Source: Pseudomonadota bacterium (GTDB lineage: Bacteria; Pseudomonadota; Alphaproteobacteria; Acetobacterales; Acetobacteraceae). Taken from it: a stretch of DNA of 7,190 nucleotides. Made by a program: the position numbers and the translations under genes. The notes under the pieces were generated by a model. The model made no database searches, was not told the origin of the DNA, and saw nothing but the letters and a program-made list of their open reading frames with translations. The stretch lies in NCBI GenBank assembly GCA_021826485.1, contig JAKAZX010000205.1:1-7190 (forward strand), in the 5' to 3' direction. This document shows, in pieces, positions 6,209 to 7,190 of this stretch (its first letter is position 1; every line of letters starts with the position of its first letter).

Positions 6209-6248
6209 GGCATAGTCGGGCGGTGCCGGGAAGCGGGAATCGGACAAG

Positions 6249-7190
6249 ATGGAACCTGCAATGATGGTGGCCCTGGCGCCGGCCGTGCTGCTGGCCGTGG
6301 TCGGGCTGGTCCTGGCGGTCACCTACGCCCGCCGGCTGCGCGCGGCGGAGGGCGAACTGGTCGCGCTGCGCAAGTCGCAGGCGGAGGAAGCGGCGCTGGC
6401 CGCCGAGCGGGCGCGCGGCCTCGCCGACCTCGCGCAGCGCAACCAGTTTCTCGCCGATCAGGCGCAGACGCTGGGCGCCAAGGCCGCCGGGCTGGCCGCG
6501 ACGCTGGAGCAGGAGCGCGGGCAGGCCGCGCAGATGCGCGACGACCGCGAGCAACTGGCGCAGCGGTTCAAGCAGCTTGCCGACGAGATGCTGCTGCGCC
6601 ACGGCGAGACCTTCGCCCGTCAGAACCGCACGCAGATCGACACCACGCTGGCGCCGCTGCGCGAGAAGCTGGCGGAGTTCCAGCAGAACCTCCAGGCCGC
6701 GCACACCGAAAGCGTGACCGGACGCGCCCTGCTGAAGGCGCAGATCGAGCGGCTGAGCGAGGACAGCGCAAAGGTGCGGACGGAGGCGGAGAATCTCGCC
6801 ACCGCCCTGCGGGGCGAAGCGCAGATGCGCGGCGCCTGGGGGGAGATGATCCTCGATTCCATCCTGCAGAAATCCGGGCTGGTGAAGGGCGAGGGCTACT
6901 TCACCCAGCAATCCCACGTCACCCCGGACGGGCGGCGCCTGCTGGCCGATGCGGTGGTGCCGCTGCCGAGCGGACAGAGCCTCGTCATCGACTCGAAGGT
7001 TTCGCTGGTCGCCTTCGAATCCTATGTCAACGCGGCGGCGGAGGATGCGCGCGCCGAGTGCCTGAAGGCGCATGTCGGCGCGCTGCGCGCGCAGATCAAC
7101 GATCTGTCGGGCAAGGCCTATCACGCGGTGGTGCCGGGCAGCCCCGATTTCGTCATCATGTTCGTCCCCATCGAGGCGGCGCTGGCCGCG
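6249..7190 (+). CDS. rmuC: DNA recombination protein RmuC, N-terminal part, cut by the window edge
   Basis: 314 codons are visible, open to the last base. RmuC proteins limit DNA rearrangement and have a nuclease-like core; the family is usually about 400-500 residues. Seen in order: an N-terminal membrane anchor (residues 5-24, MMVALAPAVLLAVVGLVLAV) followed by basic residues, a long Glu/Gln/Ala/Arg-rich coiled coil (about 30-195), then the conserved RmuC core starting at RGAWGEMILDSILQKSGL. The core continues with ADAVVPLPSGQSLVIDSKVSL, which contains the nuclease-like Asp-Ser-Lys, and with FVIMFVPIEAAL. The ATG at 6249 has GGGAA about 9 bases upstream. ATG 6261 is an alternative start that keeps the whole membrane segment. 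It follows the phosphatase gene by 66 bases with no clear promoter or terminator between them, so read-through from the hfq cluster is plausible. Confidence 0.93.
   Translation, partial: MEPAMMVALAPAVLLAVVGLVLAVTYARRLRAAEGELVALRKSQAEEAALAAERARGLADLAQRNQFLADQAQTLGAKAAGLAATLEQERGQAAQMRDDREQLAQRFKQLADEMLLRHGETFARQNRTQIDTTLAPLREKLAEFQQNLQAAHTESVTGRALLKAQIERLSEDSAKVRTEAENLATALRGEAQMRGAWGEMILDSILQKSGLVKGEGYFTQQSHVTPDGRRLLADAVVPLPSGQSLVIDSKVSLVAFESYVNAAAEDARAECLKAHVGALRAQINDLSGKAYHAVVPGSPDFVIMFVPIEAALAA

Noticed and set aside
5211..7124. 637-codon open frame on the minus strand
   Set aside because: It is antisense to three well-supported genes (hflX, phosphatase, rmuC); its composition is Arg/Gln/Ala-rich with no recognisable domain.

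Overview
This is an ordinary-looking chromosomal segment of a very GC-rich bacterium, most likely an alphaproteobacterium of the Rhodospirillales (Acetobacteraceae-like). The basis is the pairing of a DUF2849 gene with a sulfite/nitrite reductase gene, the hfq-hflX order, and the extreme G/C bias at third codon positions. That placement is an inference from gene content, not a database result. I see no mobile element, tRNA, rRNA, CRISPR array or prophage gene.

The left half is read on the minus strand. From right to left it holds a PoxB-like thiamine-diphosphate/FAD enzyme (3457-1703), followed after 9 bases by a small YdcF/DUF218 protein (1693-1190). A 62-base gap carries a candidate promoter and operator. 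After it come a DUF2849 protein (1127-816) and the N-terminal half of the siroheme-dependent reductase CysI (816-1, running off the window). The last two share the single A of a TGATG junction, so they are probably translationally coupled. They represent assimilatory sulfur (or nitrite) reduction, while the PoxB-like enzyme points to pyruvate oxidation feeding the quinone pool.

A divergent intergenic region (3458-3782) separates the halves. It has an AT-rich box with -10-like hexamers on both strands, a perfect 7-bp hairpin, a 9-bp direct repeat and a weak candidate hfq promoter.

The right half is read on the plus strand as a compact cluster: hfq (RNA chaperone), hflX (ribosome-associated GTPase), an inositol-monophosphatase-family phosphatase, and the first 314 codons of rmuC (running off the window). 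hfq and hflX appear to overlap, hflX and the phosphatase overlap by ATGA, and rmuC follows after 66 bases. The link is post-transcriptional and ribosome stress control (Hfq, HflX) with housekeeping phosphatase and DNA-maintenance genes.

The most unusual point is the hflX start. The conserved N-terminal sequence continues upstream of the first in-frame GTG (4186), but no ATG, GTG or TTG exists between that codon and the preceding in-frame stop. A CTG at 4066, inside the end of hfq and 7 bases after GGGAG, is the best candidate. I found no convincing undescribed system. The very long antisense open frames are shadows of real genes.
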